This document shows, in pieces, positions 1 to 9,342 of a stretch of 64,000 nucleotides of DNA. The notes beneath the pieces were generated by a model, which worked only from the letters and a program-made list of their open reading frames with translations, was not told where the DNA came from and searched no databases. Numbering within the stretch: position 1 is the stretch's first letter; each line of letters begins with the position of its first letter. The stretch is from Pseudomonas sp. GCEP-101 (GTDB lineage: Bacteria > Pseudomonadota > Gammaproteobacteria > Pseudomonadales > Pseudomonadaceae), in NCBI RefSeq assembly GCF_025133575.1, contig NZ_CP104011.1, positions 5,836,965-5,900,964 of the forward strand. Direction: 5' to 3'. A program made the translations under genes and the position numbers.

Positions 1-139
1 GCCCCCAGAGCAGCAGCGCGGCAAGCAGCAGGCACAGCGACAACGGCCAACCGCCCAGCGCCTGGGCGATGAACAGCAGCACCAGGCCGCAAGTCTGCAA
101 GGTAAGGATGAGGACGATACGCGGACGCGCGATATCCAT
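1..139 (-). CDS. partial hydrophobic membrane protein (N-terminus only)
   Basis: A minus-strand reading frame starts at ATG 139-137 and runs open off the left edge of the window, so only the first 46 residues are visible. They begin MDIARPRIV and contain two hydrophobic stretches rich in Leu and Ala, separated by a short GGWP turn, as expected for the first membrane helices of an integral inner-membrane protein. A purine-rich stretch (AGAGAG) lies about 10 bases upstream of the ATG. No family can be named from this fragment; the rest of the gene lies outside the window. Confidence 0.5.
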   Translation of the reverse strand, partial: MDIARPRIVLILTLQTCGLVLLFIAQALGGWPLSLCLLLAALLLWG

Positions 140-287
140 GGCGGCAGCTCTCTTCTGGCGGGCCCTACCGCTGCGCAGCGCGGGCGCGCTGCCGGGGAGC
201 CCGATTATTCTTGTCAGAGCCATTAGGCCGCCTGCTTCAGCCGGCGGCTATCGTCCCTTAGTGGTAGACGAGACGCTGCTTGAGTCG

Positions 288-626
288 CTACAGACAGCTG
301 CGCGCGGCGAGCGTGATCGCATCGTCCGCCGCCGGCGCGTCGCGACGATACAGCGCCACCGCGCTGCCCTTGTCCGCCGCCGTCGTTTCCAGCAGCACCT
401 GCGCGGCATCCCCCGACGCGGCCGGCAGCAGAAGCCGGTAGCCGAAGCGGATCTCCGTCACGCTTGCGCCGGGCCGGATCGCCTGCCACTTGGGCAGCAG
501 GCAGGTCATGTACACCGACGGCGACGTGCCGCTTTCCAGCCGCAGCGCCGGCGCCTCCTCTTTCAGCAGGCCTGGAGAAGTACATCCGGCCAGCACCGCA
601 CCCAGCAGAGTCACGCGCAGCTTCAT
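288..626 (-). CDS. small putative lipoprotein
   Basis: 112-residue protein with a short signal sequence (MKLRVTLLGAVLAGC) ending in a clear lipobox, L-A-G-C with Cys15, so it is probably lipidated and anchored in the cell envelope. The mature part has no motif I recognise. The start is supported by AGGAA seven bases before the ATG. The next minus-strand start lies about 150 bases downstream, so the two genes could share a transcript. Function unknown. Confidence 0.6.
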   Translation of the reverse strand: MKLRVTLLGAVLAGCTSPGLLKEEAPALRLESGTSPSVYMTCLLPKWQAIRPGASVTEIRFGYRLLLPAASGDAAQVLLETTAADKGSAVALYRRDAPAADDAITLAARSCL

Positions 627-794
627 CAGCTGATTCCTATCTGGAAAGAGTGGCTGAGCGTAGCACGCAGCCCCGTTTCAGGCGGTCTGGATATGGACCG
701 AAAACATTTGTAACAACTACACTACACGGGATGGCGGAGTGCCATTCCCCGGAATGGAATCCGCACTTCTCAAACTGCATCCAAGGCCATCTTC

Positions 795-1565
795 ATGTCG
801 CTTTTTCTCGACGACCGCATGCTGCGCGACTTCGCCACGGAAGACTTCACGCTCCAGCAGCCGTTTCCATGGTTTTCCTTCCAGGACGTCCTGCGGCCGG
901 AAGCCTTCCAGGCCCTGTACGACAACTTCCCGAGCCTGGTGATGTTCGAAAAGCACAACGGGATCCAGCGCGCATATGGGCAGCGGCCCCACAATCGCTA
1001 CTACCTGGCATTTGAGCAGTCCATCTACAACGATCGCGCGGCCGGCAGCGAGGGCGTGGTTGCACTGAGCGACCTACCAGTGGTCTGGCAGCAGTTCATG
1101 CTGGAGCTGCAGGGCAATTCCGAATATGCCGCCTTCGCCAAGCGCATGCTCGGAGTAGAAGACTTCGTCGTGCGCTTTGCCTGGCATGTCGGCGTTGCCG
1201 GCTCGGAGGTATCGCCGCACCGCGACAGCCATACCAAGCTGGGCACGCACATCTTCTACTTCAATACCTCGGCGGACTGGCAGCCGGAATGGGGCGGCTC
1301 GATCCTGGTGCTCAAGGACAAGCAGGTGCCGCAGGACAACCCCGAGCTGACTGACTTCGCGCAAGCGATCGGCTGCGATATCCGCGACAACCGCAGCTTC
1401 CTGTTCAAGAACACCGAGAACGCCTGGCACGGTGTAGAAAAGCTGACCTGTCCCGAAGGCCACTATCGCCGACTGTTCAACGTCGTCTTCGAACCGCGCA
1501 AGCGCGCCGACGAGGTCCGCCCCAGCAAACCCAGCGGCTGGCGCCGGCTGTTCCGCGCCGCCTGA
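795..1565 (+). CDS. 2-oxoglutarate/Fe(II)-dependent oxygenase-like protein
   Basis: 256-residue soluble protein. It carries the iron-binding facial triad of the 2OG-Fe(II) oxygenase superfamily: H142-R-D144 within SPHRDS, a distal His212 in NAWHGV, and a following Arg (RRLFNVVFE, about residue 225) placed to bind 2-oxoglutarate. The double-stranded beta-helix should span roughly residues 125-235. AAGG eight bases before the ATG supports the start. It ends back to back with the convergent O-antigen-ligase-like gene. Hydroxylation of a sugar, lipid or small molecule is possible, but the substrate cannot be read from sequence. Confidence 0.7.
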   Translation: MSLFLDDRMLRDFATEDFTLQQPFPWFSFQDVLRPEAFQALYDNFPSLVMFEKHNGIQRAYGQRPHNRYYLAFEQSIYNDRAAGSEGVVALSDLPVVWQQFMLELQGNSEYAAFAKRMLGVEDFVVRFAWHVGVAGSEVSPHRDSHTKLGTHIFYFNTSADWQPEWGGSILVLKDKQVPQDNPELTDFAQAIGCDIRDNRSFLFKNTENAWHGVEKLTCPEGHYRRLFNVVFEPRKRADEVRPSKPSGWRRLFRAA

Positions 1566-2807
1566 TCAGGCGGGACGCGCATCCAGCGAGGAAATCATCG
1601 GCGCCTTGCGAGGCGCCCGGTACTCGCGGGAGGCAGCCCCCAGGGCGCCGGCGAGCGGGAGCCAGAGCCACATCCAGACCACATTGGGTGCGGCGATGAA
1701 GAAATGCATTTCCACCATGAAAACGATCGTCGACGCCGCCAGCACCGAGAACCACAGCGGGGCCATGGTCGCGCGGCTGCGCAGGAGCGTCCACAGGCTG
1801 GCCAGCAGCATGACCAGTAGCGACGCCAGGCCCACCGCACCGAACTGGTACAGCACCTCCAGATAAAGGCTGTGCGGGTTGTGCACCACCTGGCCGGTAC
1901 TGAGCACCACATCGCCCAGATCGGTGTGCGCGCCGTGGCCGAACCACCAATGCTCACCTACCCGCTCGATGACCGTCCGCCAGACCTCATCCCGATGGGT
2001 CAGCCCCCTGGAACCGAACTCGTAGGCCAACTGGCGATACCCCCCCACCGCCGCCACAAGCCCTCCTAGCCCGAGCAGCCCCAGCGCCGCCTTGCGTACG
2101 CGGCCATGGGTAGCCACCAGCACCAGTACTACGGCGCCGATCAGGGCAGCCATCCAGGCCGCTCGCGAGAAAGTGAAGTAAATGTAGAGGCCTTGCGACA
2201 ACGCACAGAGACTCCATAGGCCAGCTGCCGGCCAGCGGCGGCTGCGCATGGCCAGCCAAAGCGAGACGATGAAGCTGAATGCGTAGTTCATGCCGGCTTC
2301 AATGGTAATGCCGAAGTCCGCCACGCCCGGTACGCCCGAGTCATGGATGTTCATGGTCCGGTAGGCGAAGGAAAACTCGCCGAGCTGAGCCTTGTGCACC
2401 AGCGAGAACAGGGCAAAGCCGGCACCCGCAATGGCCCCGATACCCAGCACGACGCGCCAGAAACGGCCGTCCTGGCCGCCCATGCCAATCACTACCAGGC
2501 TGAACAGCAGGATCATCAACAGTTGGCGCATCGAACTGGACGAGTTCGCTGCCAAGGCATTGGCCAGCAACCCCAGCCAGAACAGACCAAATAACAGAGC
2601 CAACACCGACACCCAGCGAGCGCGCTCGCGAATCAGCGCGACCGAACAGGCCAGAACGGACAGGACCGTCATCAACCTCAGCGTCTTTTCCCAATTGCCC
2701 GAATCGGTGGGCCACCAGAACCGCCCGATCAATAGGCTCACCAGCAAAATGCCAGTGAGGACGACACCTACTACCTTCAATCCCGGTGCAATTCGTTGGA
2801 TCTGCAT
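1566..2807 (-). CDS. O-antigen ligase / Wzy-like polytopic membrane protein
   Basis: 413-residue protein made almost entirely of hydrophobic helices, about ten or more, with a large periplasmic loop at roughly residues 245-320. This loop holds the WaaL/Wzy_C hallmark (VWRTVIERVGEHWWFGHG, then VVHNPHSLYLEVLYQFG), whose His and Arg residues are needed for glycan transfer in characterised ligases. It probably joins or polymerises a polysaccharide on undecaprenyl carriers or lipid A core at the periplasmic face. It is unlikely to be the canonical waaL, which in P. aeruginosa sits in a core-oligosaccharide cluster; here the only neighbour of note is the convergent 2OG oxygenase. Confidence 0.65.
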   Translation of the reverse strand: MQIQRIAPGLKVVGVVLTGILLVSLLIGRFWWPTDSGNWEKTLRLMTVLSVLACSVALIRERARWVSVLALLFGLFWLGLLANALAANSSSSMRQLLMILLFSLVVIGMGGQDGRFWRVVLGIGAIAGAGFALFSLVHKAQLGEFSFAYRTMNIHDSGVPGVADFGITIEAGMNYAFSFIVSLWLAMRSRRWPAAGLWSLCALSQGLYIYFTFSRAAWMAALIGAVVLVLVATHGRVRKAALGLLGLGGLVAAVGGYRQLAYEFGSRGLTHRDEVWRTVIERVGEHWWFGHGAHTDLGDVVLSTGQVVHNPHSLYLEVLYQFGAVGLASLLVMLLASLWTLLRSRATMAPLWFSVLAASTIVFMVEMHFFIAAPNVVWMWLWLPLAGALGAASREYRAPRKAPMISSLDARPA

Positions 2808-3010
2808 AACGTGTGCAAGGCTCGATCAGACTGACGCGGCACTATACACGGTGCCTGTAATCTGCTGAAACAATTGACCGATGATCCCGCCTGACGGCCG
2901 GCATTCGGCGTGCAGGTCCGTCCAGCGGAAGGTAAACTATCGCCCCTTTCTCGCGACCCACTTCCGAACGCCCAGCCGGCGGGGAGTTGGGCCCTCAAGT
3001 TGACGATGCC

Positions 3011-4003
<993 letters not shown>

Positions 4004-4065
4004 GTCCCGTTGAGTGGCGCATCGGCCTCGGGTAAGGTCGATGCACTTTCCACGGAAGACGCGCC

Positions 4066-4986
4066 ATGACCTCCAAGCTCGAGCAACTCAAGCAGTACAC
4101 CACGGTTGTCGCCGATACCGGCGATTTCGACGCCATTGCCCGCCTGAAGCCGGTGGATGCCACCACCAACCCGTCGCTGTTGCTGAAGGCCGCCGCCCTG
4201 CCCCGCTATACCGAGCACCTGGCTCGCGCCACCGAAGGCGCGCAGGGTGATGCGGGCCTGGCGTGCGACCGTTTCGCCGTCGCCGTGGGCAAGGACATCC
4301 TGGGCGTCATTCCGGGGCGCATTTCCACCGAAGTGGATGCCCGCCTTTCCTTCGACACCCAAGCCACCCTGCAACGCGCCCACCGCCTGATCGAGCTGTA
4401 CGACCAGCAGGGCATCGGCCGCGACCGCGTGCTGATCAAGATCGCCTCCACCTGGGAAGGCATCCGCGCCGCCGAGCAACTGGAGCGCGAAGGCATCCAG
4501 ACCAACCTGACCCTGCTGTTCTCCTTCGCCCAGGCCGCGGCCTGCGCGGACGCTGGCGTATTCCTGATCTCGCCCTTCGTCGGGCGCATCTACGACTGGT
4601 ACAAGAAGGCCAACAACCGCGACTACGTGGGCGCGGAAGATCCCGGCGTGCAGTCCGTCTCGCGGATCTACCGCTACTACAAGGCCAACGGCTACGAAAC
4701 CGTGGTGATGGGCGCCAGCTTCCGCAACCTGGGCCAGATCGAGCAGCTGGCCGGCTGCGACCGCCTGACCATCAGTCCGGACCTGCTGCAACAGCTGGCT
4801 GACGCCGACGGCGAACTGCCGCGCGTGCTGCAGCCCGGTGGCGGCGAAGCGCGTCAGGTGCTGGATGAAAGCGCCTTCCGCTGGCAGATGAACGAAGACG
4901 CCATGGGCACCGAGAAGCTGGCCGAGGGCATCCGCCTGTTCGCTCGCGACCAGGAGAAGCTCGAGGCCCTGCTCGCGAGCCGCTGA
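4066..4986 (+). CDS. tal: transaldolase (class I, TalB type)
   Basis: 306-residue cytoplasmic enzyme of the non-oxidative pentose phosphate pathway. It moves a dihydroxyacetone unit from sedoheptulose-7-phosphate to glyceraldehyde-3-phosphate. The Schiff-base lysine is K125 in VLIKIASTWEG. The family motifs DATTNPSLLLKA and GRISTEVDARLSFD are intact. Length and order match TalB, not the shorter fructose-6-phosphate aldolase group. It lies 62 bases after dusA, likely co-transcribed, and ends at a strong hairpin shared with the convergent rssC. Confidence 0.95.
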   Translation: MTSKLEQLKQYTTVVADTGDFDAIARLKPVDATTNPSLLLKAAALPRYTEHLARATEGAQGDAGLACDRFAVAVGKDILGVIPGRISTEVDARLSFDTQATLQRAHRLIELYDQQGIGRDRVLIKIASTWEGIRAAEQLEREGIQTNLTLLFSFAQAAACADAGVFLISPFVGRIYDWYKKANNRDYVGAEDPGVQSVSRIYRYYKANGYETVVMGASFRNLGQIEQLAGCDRLTISPDLLQQLADADGELPRVLQPGGGEARQVLDESAFRWQMNEDAMGTEKLAEGIRLFARDQEKLEALLASR

Positions 4987-5002
4987 AAAACAGCGGACGA
5001 GC

Positions 5003-5040
5003 CAATGCAAACCGGCGCCCCAGGGCGCCGGTTTGCATTG
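5003..5040. terminator. long perfect hairpin between convergent tal and rssC
   Basis: An 18-base perfect inverted repeat (5003-5020 and 5023-5040) with a two-base loop sits 16 bases after the tal stop and 12 bases before the rssC stop. It is very stable but lacks a clear T tract on either side. Its position between two convergent genes suggests a bidirectional terminator. Confidence 0.7.
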
Positions 5041-5052
5041 TGGCTCATCGAA

Positions 5053-5535
5053 TCAGTGGCGCTCGAGCGCACTCACCAGGTCGTGGAAGGCCTCGCGGTT
5101 GGTCTCGTTCAGGCCCATCAGGATACGGTGGGCTTCGAGCACCTTGCCGCGCACCACCTCCTCGGACTGGTCCTGGGGAGGCAGATCGGTCAGGCAATCC
5201 GAGCACGGAACGGGGTGATCGACGATGTTGAACACCTGATCGAAGCCCATCGACTGCAGCAGCCGGGTGATGTCCGCGTTGGTGGTGACCAGCGTGGGCA
5301 ACAGACCGATCTTCTGCCGCGACAGAATCGACAACTTCGCCAGGAGGCCCAGCGTGGTGCTGTCGATGCTCTGGGTTTCCGTGAGATCGATGATGATCGC
5401 CGAGAAATTCAACGCGGCGAAGATTTTTTCAATGGTGGCATCCAGCGCCGAACACAGGGTCAGTCGGACTTCGCCCACGAACTTCAGGACAAATGAGCCA
5501 TCCTGCTCGGCGAACTGGATTTTACCGGTACTCAT
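5053..5535 (-). CDS. rssC: STAS-domain anti-sigma factor antagonist RssC
   Basis: 160-residue protein with an N-terminal STAS fold (about residues 5-105). The conserved phosphorylatable turn SIDSTTLGLL puts the candidate Ser at position 59. About 50 C-terminal residues carry a CSDC pair and a helical tail. Its start overlaps the rssB stop by four bases (ATGA), so the two are translationally coupled. In this genus the pair is known as RssB/RssC, a partner-switch module affecting the general stress sigma factor RpoS. The RssB PP2C domain would dephosphorylate RssC. Name assigned by family memory and context. Confidence 0.8.
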   Translation of the reverse strand: MSTGKIQFAEQDGSFVLKFVGEVRLTLCSALDATIEKIFAALNFSAIIIDLTETQSIDSTTLGLLAKLSILSRQKIGLLPTLVTTNADITRLLQSMGFDQVFNIVDHPVPCSDCLTDLPPQDQSEEVVRGKVLEAHRILMGLNETNREAFHDLVSALERH

Positions 5536-6716
5536 GCAAGGTTCCTGCTCAACACCAGCAAGGCAATATCATCCGGCATCTCGGACAACTTGGCCAGTCC
5601 GAAGACTTGACGCAGGCCATCCAGGGTTCCGCCGGCGGCGACGACCTGCTCGGGCAGGGCCGTTTCCTTTTCCTTCAGCGTAGCTCCCGGCAGCACATCG
5701 AGAATGCCGTCCGAGAACAGGGAAAGACTGAAGGACTTGGGTAGATCAAGGACATGATCGTCGTAGGTCGCTTCGTCGAACAGCCCTACCGGCAGGCCGC
5801 GGCCTTCCAGGTAGCGGGCTTCGCCGTTGACGTAGAGCACCGGCAACGGCAGGTGACCGCCGATGCTGTAGGTCAGACGATCGGTTTCCAGGTCGATCAC
5901 GCCCCCGAGCATGGTCACGTGCTTGCCCAGGTTGCAGTTGATCAGCCCACGGTTGATGTGACCGAGGACGTCCGACGGCTTGAATTCCGGCAAGCGGTCG
6001 TTGCGCTTGGATTCGTACAGCAGCCGCGTGGTCATGAACTTCAGCAGCACCGTGACGAAGGCCGACGAGGCGCCGTGGCCGGACACATCGGCGAGGTAGA
6101 AGCCGATACGCCGGGCATCCACACGGAAGTAATCGACGAAGTCACCCGAGAGGTACAGCGACGGGATGATCTGGTGCGAGAACACCAGCCCTTCGGATTC
6201 CCACGGCGTCTCCGGCAGCATGTTCATCTGCACCTGGCGACCGGCGTTCTGGTCTTCCTGGAGCAGATTCAGGCTGGCCTGCAGCTCGCGGTTGGCGGTT
6301 TCCAGCTTCTCGCGGTAGCGGCGGTTCTCCGAGCGCAGGTAGGCGCGATCCAGGGCACGGCGGACCGAGTGTTCCAGGACGGCGAGGTCTTCCAGCGGCT
6401 TGATCAGGTAGTCGGCGGCGCCCAGGCGCAAGGCCTCGACGGCGTCGCTCATGACACCGGCACCGGAAAGCACGATCACCGGGGTCTCCACCGCCATCTC
6501 GCTGACCCGACGGATCAGCTCGAGGCCGTCCATCTGCGGCATGCGCAGATCGCAGATCACCAGATCGGGAAGTTCGTGCTCGAAGACTTTCAGGCCTTCC
6601 AGGCCGTTGGTGGCCTGAGTGACCTTAAATCCGCTGTCTTCCAGGTAGGCGGCGAGGCTTTCGCGGACGACGTCGTCGTCATCGATAATCAGCAGCGAGG
6701 CACTGGCTTTGTGCAT
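5532..6716 (-). CDS. rssB: response regulator RssB with PP2C/SpoIIE-type phosphatase output
   Basis: 394 residues. The receiver domain (1-125) has acidic residues at 12-15 (IDDDD), phosphoacceptor D56 in VICDLRMPQMDG and the conserved Lys in LIKPLED. A coiled-coil linker (about 128-160) leads to a PP2C/SpoIIE phosphatase domain (170-394), with metal-binding aspartates in YLADVSGHGASS and LFSDGILDV. Phosphorylation of the receiver should control dephosphorylation of the STAS protein encoded directly downstream. A paralogue pair, HsbR/HsbA, exists in Pseudomonas, but the gene context here fits RssB. Confidence 0.85.
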   Translation of the reverse strand: MHKASASLLIIDDDDVVRESLAAYLEDSGFKVTQATNGLEGLKVFEHELPDLVICDLRMPQMDGLELIRRVSEMAVETPVIVLSGAGVMSDAVEALRLGAADYLIKPLEDLAVLEHSVRRALDRAYLRSENRRYREKLETANRELQASLNLLQEDQNAGRQVQMNMLPETPWESEGLVFSHQIIPSLYLSGDFVDYFRVDARRIGFYLADVSGHGASSAFVTVLLKFMTTRLLYESKRNDRLPEFKPSDVLGHINRGLINCNLGKHVTMLGGVIDLETDRLTYSIGGHLPLPVLYVNGEARYLEGRGLPVGLFDEATYDDHVLDLPKSFSLSLFSDGILDVLPGATLKEKETALPEQVVAAGGTLDGLRQVFGLAKLSEMPDDIALLVLSRNLA

Positions 6717-6840
6717 GGGTCATCCAGGCAAACGGCGCCGGGGTTGTGGTGTGGCGCTCATTCTAGGGAACAGCGGCGCGGGTCGGTCGCGACAAGGCGC
6801 AGACACTACTCCCATCCGCTCAAGGGTTCAAGCAGGCGCC

Positions 6841-6864
6841 GCCCGCGCCACGATTGGCGCGGGC
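6841..6864. terminator. perfect 10-bp hairpin between mlaA and rssB
   Basis: GCCCGCGCCA (6841-6850), a CGAT tetraloop and TGGCGCGGGC (6855-6864) form a perfect stem 32 bases after the mlaA stop in the minus-strand gap before rssB. There is no T run, so it is either a weak terminator or an mRNA-stabilising hairpin. Confidence 0.4.
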
Positions 6865-6895
6865 TGGAGGACAGAGCGGTCTGCGTGCAAAGCGA

Positions 6896-7600
6896 TCAGA
6901 AGTCGTCTTCGACGTCGCCGTCCTTGACCTTGAACTCGCGGTTCTGCAGGTAGGCGTTGCGGATGAAGGTGTACTTGTCGCCGCTGATCAGCTTCTCGGA
7001 TTTGAGCAGATCGGCGCGGGTGTCGACCACGTCCACGCCACGCAGGCTGTTGCGTACCGGCACGTTGTCGATGTACGGGTAGGGGCCGGTGAAGGAGTCC
7101 GGAATCAGCGCCGGCGCATCGCGCAGGGTACTCGGGCCCAGCAGCGGCAGCATCACGTAGGGACCGCTGCCCACGCCCCAGTGGCCGAGGGTCTGGCCGA
7201 AGTCTTCGTCGTTGCGGCGCAGGCCCATGTGGGTGGCGACGTCGATGAAACCGGCCAGGCCGAAGGTCGTGTTGAACAGCAGGCGGCTGGTGTCGACACC
7301 GGCGTCGCGGAACTTCAGCTGCAGCAGGTCGTTGACCAGGTTCTTCACGTCACCGATGTTGCCGAAGAAGTTGTGCACGCCGTCCTGCACCACGTTCGGG
7401 GTGACGTACTGGTATCCCTGGGCCAGCGGCTTGAGGGCATAGGTGTCCAGGGTGTCGTTGAAGGTGAAGATCGGACGGTTGACGCTTTCCCACGGGTCGT
7501 CTTCGCTGGCGGCCTGGGCGAGGAATGGGATAGTGGCCAGGCCAGCGGCGGCGATCAGGCTGAAGCAGCGTTTGGTCCATTGGACGCCTAGTGGGCGCAT
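6896..7600 (-). CDS. mlaA: MlaA/VacJ family outer-membrane lipid-asymmetry protein
   Basis: 234-residue envelope protein of the VacJ/MlaA family, which pulls mislocalised phospholipids from the outer leaflet of the outer membrane and passes them to the Mla shuttle. The family core is clear: DPWESVNRPIFTFND, NLVNDLLQLKFRDA, FGLAGFIDVATHMGL, FGQTLGHWGVGSGPYVMLP. The N-terminus has a signal peptide ending AQA-A (about residue 30) but no lipobox Cys, unlike the E. coli lipoprotein, so signal peptidase I processing is expected. No other mla gene is nearby. Confidence 0.9.
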   Translation of the reverse strand: MRPLGVQWTKRCFSLIAAAGLATIPFLAQAASEDDPWESVNRPIFTFNDTLDTYALKPLAQGYQYVTPNVVQDGVHNFFGNIGDVKNLVNDLLQLKFRDAGVDTSRLLFNTTFGLAGFIDVATHMGLRRNDEDFGQTLGHWGVGSGPYVMLPLLGPSTLRDAPALIPDSFTGPYPYIDNVPVRNSLRGVDVVDTRADLLKSEKLISGDKYTFIRNAYLQNREFKVKDGDVEDDF

Positions 7601-7769
7601 CGGGAATTCTCCAGTGAAGGTCTATCGGGCCAGCCATGGCGGCCCCGCTATGCGGGCAGATTATATAGAGGCGCAACGATTTTGCAGACCCGCACCGATA
7701 TCGCAGAAATTCGATTCAGCGCGGCAGGCCGGCGTTTCGCATGCGTCCAGTTGAAAGCATAGTGCCACT

Positions 7770-8501
7770 TCAGTCCGGATACCGTGCGTCGATGACAATT
7801 TCCAGGGCATCGGAGCGCCAGAATTCCTGGTCCCACTCCACCAGGCGACCGCCATCGGTGTAACTGGCCCGCTCCACGTAAAGCCCCGGCGAGCCGGGCG
7901 TGAGCTGTAGCGGCGTCGCCCGCGCCTCCACCAGCGCGGTGGAATGCATGGCCAGCTCGGAGCGCGACAGGCTCAGCCCCAGTTGCTCACGCAGCACGCG
8001 GGTGAGGGAGGTATCCAGCCCGTGATCGAGCAGGCCGGGGCACCAACTGGCGTCCAGGGTGATTTCCTCCAGCATCACCGGCCGCTCGTCGACCCAGCGG
8101 CGGCGCAGGATGTGAAAGACCTGCGCCGCCTCCGTCAGCCCCATGCGCCGCGCCAGTGCCGGCCCGGCGGCGCGGCGCTCGGCGGCCAGCACCTCGGTGC
8201 GCGGCATACGCCCCTGGGCCTGGACGTAGTCCATGAAGCCGGTCGTACGGGTCGGGTTGTAGCGGATGCGCGGCGGCGAAACGAACCAGCCGCGGCGGTT
8301 CTCGCGGTACAGCAGGCCTTCGGTTTCCAACTGCTGGAGCGCTTCGCGCAGGGTGACGCGGGTGCAGCCGAAGCGCTCGGCCAGCTCGCGTTCGGCGGGC
8401 AGGCGCTGGCTCAGGCTGGCAGTGGCGATGTCCTGCGCCAGCTGGTCACGGATGCGCAGGTAGTGGGGCATGGGTTCGACCGGCATGGGCGTCTTCCGCA
8501 A
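7770..8501 (-). CDS. GntR/HutC (UTRA) regulator, phosphonate-utilisation type
   Basis: 243 residues: an N-terminal winged helix (about 10-75; RLPAERELAERFGCTRVTLREALQ) followed by a UTRA ligand-binding domain (85-240; FHILRRRWVDERPVMLEEI, GLYVERASYTDGGRLVEWDQEFWR). This is the domain order of HutC/PhnF-like repressors. It is transcribed away from the HAD-HD pair and separated from it by 97 bases holding a palindrome of the HutC type, so it most likely represses that pair until a phosphonate-like ligand binds. The ligand is inferred from context only. Confidence 0.78.
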   Translation of the reverse strand: MRKTPMPVEPMPHYLRIRDQLAQDIATASLSQRLPAERELAERFGCTRVTLREALQQLETEGLLYRENRRGWFVSPPRIRYNPTRTTGFMDYVQAQGRMPRTEVLAAERRAAGPALARRMGLTEAAQVFHILRRRWVDERPVMLEEITLDASWCPGLLDHGLDTSLTRVLREQLGLSLSRSELAMHSTALVEARATPLQLTPGSPGLYVERASYTDGGRLVEWDQEFWRSDALEIVIDARYPD

Positions 8502-8567
8502 AAAGGCGCGGCGATTATAACGGCACGGCGGCGGACTTCATCGGACCGTCACATTGCCTCGCTAGCC

Positions 8568-8579
8568 TGGCCTAGACCA
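8568..8579. promoter_or_regulatory. candidate GntR/HutC operator
   Basis: TGGCCTAGACCA is a near-perfect palindrome (10 of 12 positions symmetric). It closely resembles the TGGTCTAGACCA-type sites of HutC/PhnF-family regulators. It lies 20 bases before the HAD gene and in the shared divergent promoter region of the GntR gene, where bound protein would block the forward promoter. Confidence 0.55.
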
Positions 8580-8598
8580 ATCATCAGAAAAGCCCACC

Positions 8599-9342
8599 AT
8601 GCCTGCCACCGCCGACCTGCCGCGCTTTACGACCCTGCTGTTCGGACTCTCGGGCGACCTGGTGGACTTCGGCGCCAGGACGCTGCCGGTAGCCCTGCAA
8701 CGCACCTGCCCCGAGGCCCCGCCGGAGCGCCTGGCCGATACCCTCGCCCTGCCCCCGCAGCAAGCCCTGGAACGGCTGCTGGGCCGCCGCGCCGATGCCG
8801 ACGAACGCAGCCGCTTCCAGTGCGCCCTGGACGACGCTGCCCAGGCCCATGCCGAGCCCACGCCTGGCGCCCTGGAGGCCCTGCACAGCCTGCACCGGCG
8901 CGGGGTGCCCTGCGCCTGGCTGGATGAGCTGCCCGACGCCACCACCCGCCACCTGGCCGCCGCTCTCGACGAACGCCTCGCCGCCGGGCTGGACTTCGCC
9001 GGCCGCCCGTGGCCCGCGCCAGACGCCTGCTGGCAGGCACTGATGCAGCTGGACAGTCCGCACCTGGACGGTTGCGTGCTGGTCAGCGGCCAGCCGCGGC
9101 TGCTCCAGGCAGGCCTGAATGCCGGCCTGTGGACCATCGGCCTGGCTGCCAGCGGCCCGCTGTGCGGCCATGCACCGGGGGACTGGGATGCCCTGGGCAA
9201 CCTCGACCGCGACCGCCTCCGCGCCCAGGCGACGCTGGGCCTGTACCGCCTCGGCGTGCACTCGGTCATCGATCACCTGGGCGAGCTGGATTCCTGCCTG
9301 CAGGACATCGCCGGCCGCCGCCTGAAAGGAGAAAAACCGTGA
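8599..9342 (+). CDS. phosphonatase-like HAD-fold protein lacking catalytic motifs
   Basis: 247 residues related to phosphonoacetaldehyde hydrolase (PhnX) by overall layout: an N-terminal strand LLFGLSGDLVDFG corresponding to PhnX FDWAGTTVDFG, a helical cap (about 35-115) and the C-terminal GLNAGLWTIGL strand. The HAD nucleophile position holds Gly16 instead of Asp, residue 18 is Ser, and the acidic motif IV (usually GDTxxD) reads VSGQPRL. It is therefore unlikely to be a phosphohydrolase and may bind a ligand or partner. Its stop overlaps the GTG start of the HD-domain gene (GTGA), implying fixed co-expression. Confidence 0.75.
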   Translation: MPATADLPRFTTLLFGLSGDLVDFGARTLPVALQRTCPEAPPERLADTLALPPQQALERLLGRRADADERSRFQCALDDAAQAHAEPTPGALEALHSLHRRGVPCAWLDELPDATTRHLAAALDERLAAGLDFAGRPWPAPDACWQALMQLDSPHLDGCVLVSGQPRLLQAGLNAGLWTIGLAASGPLCGHAPGDWDALGNLDRDRLRAQATLGLYRLGVHSVIDHLGELDSCLQDIAGRRLKGEKP

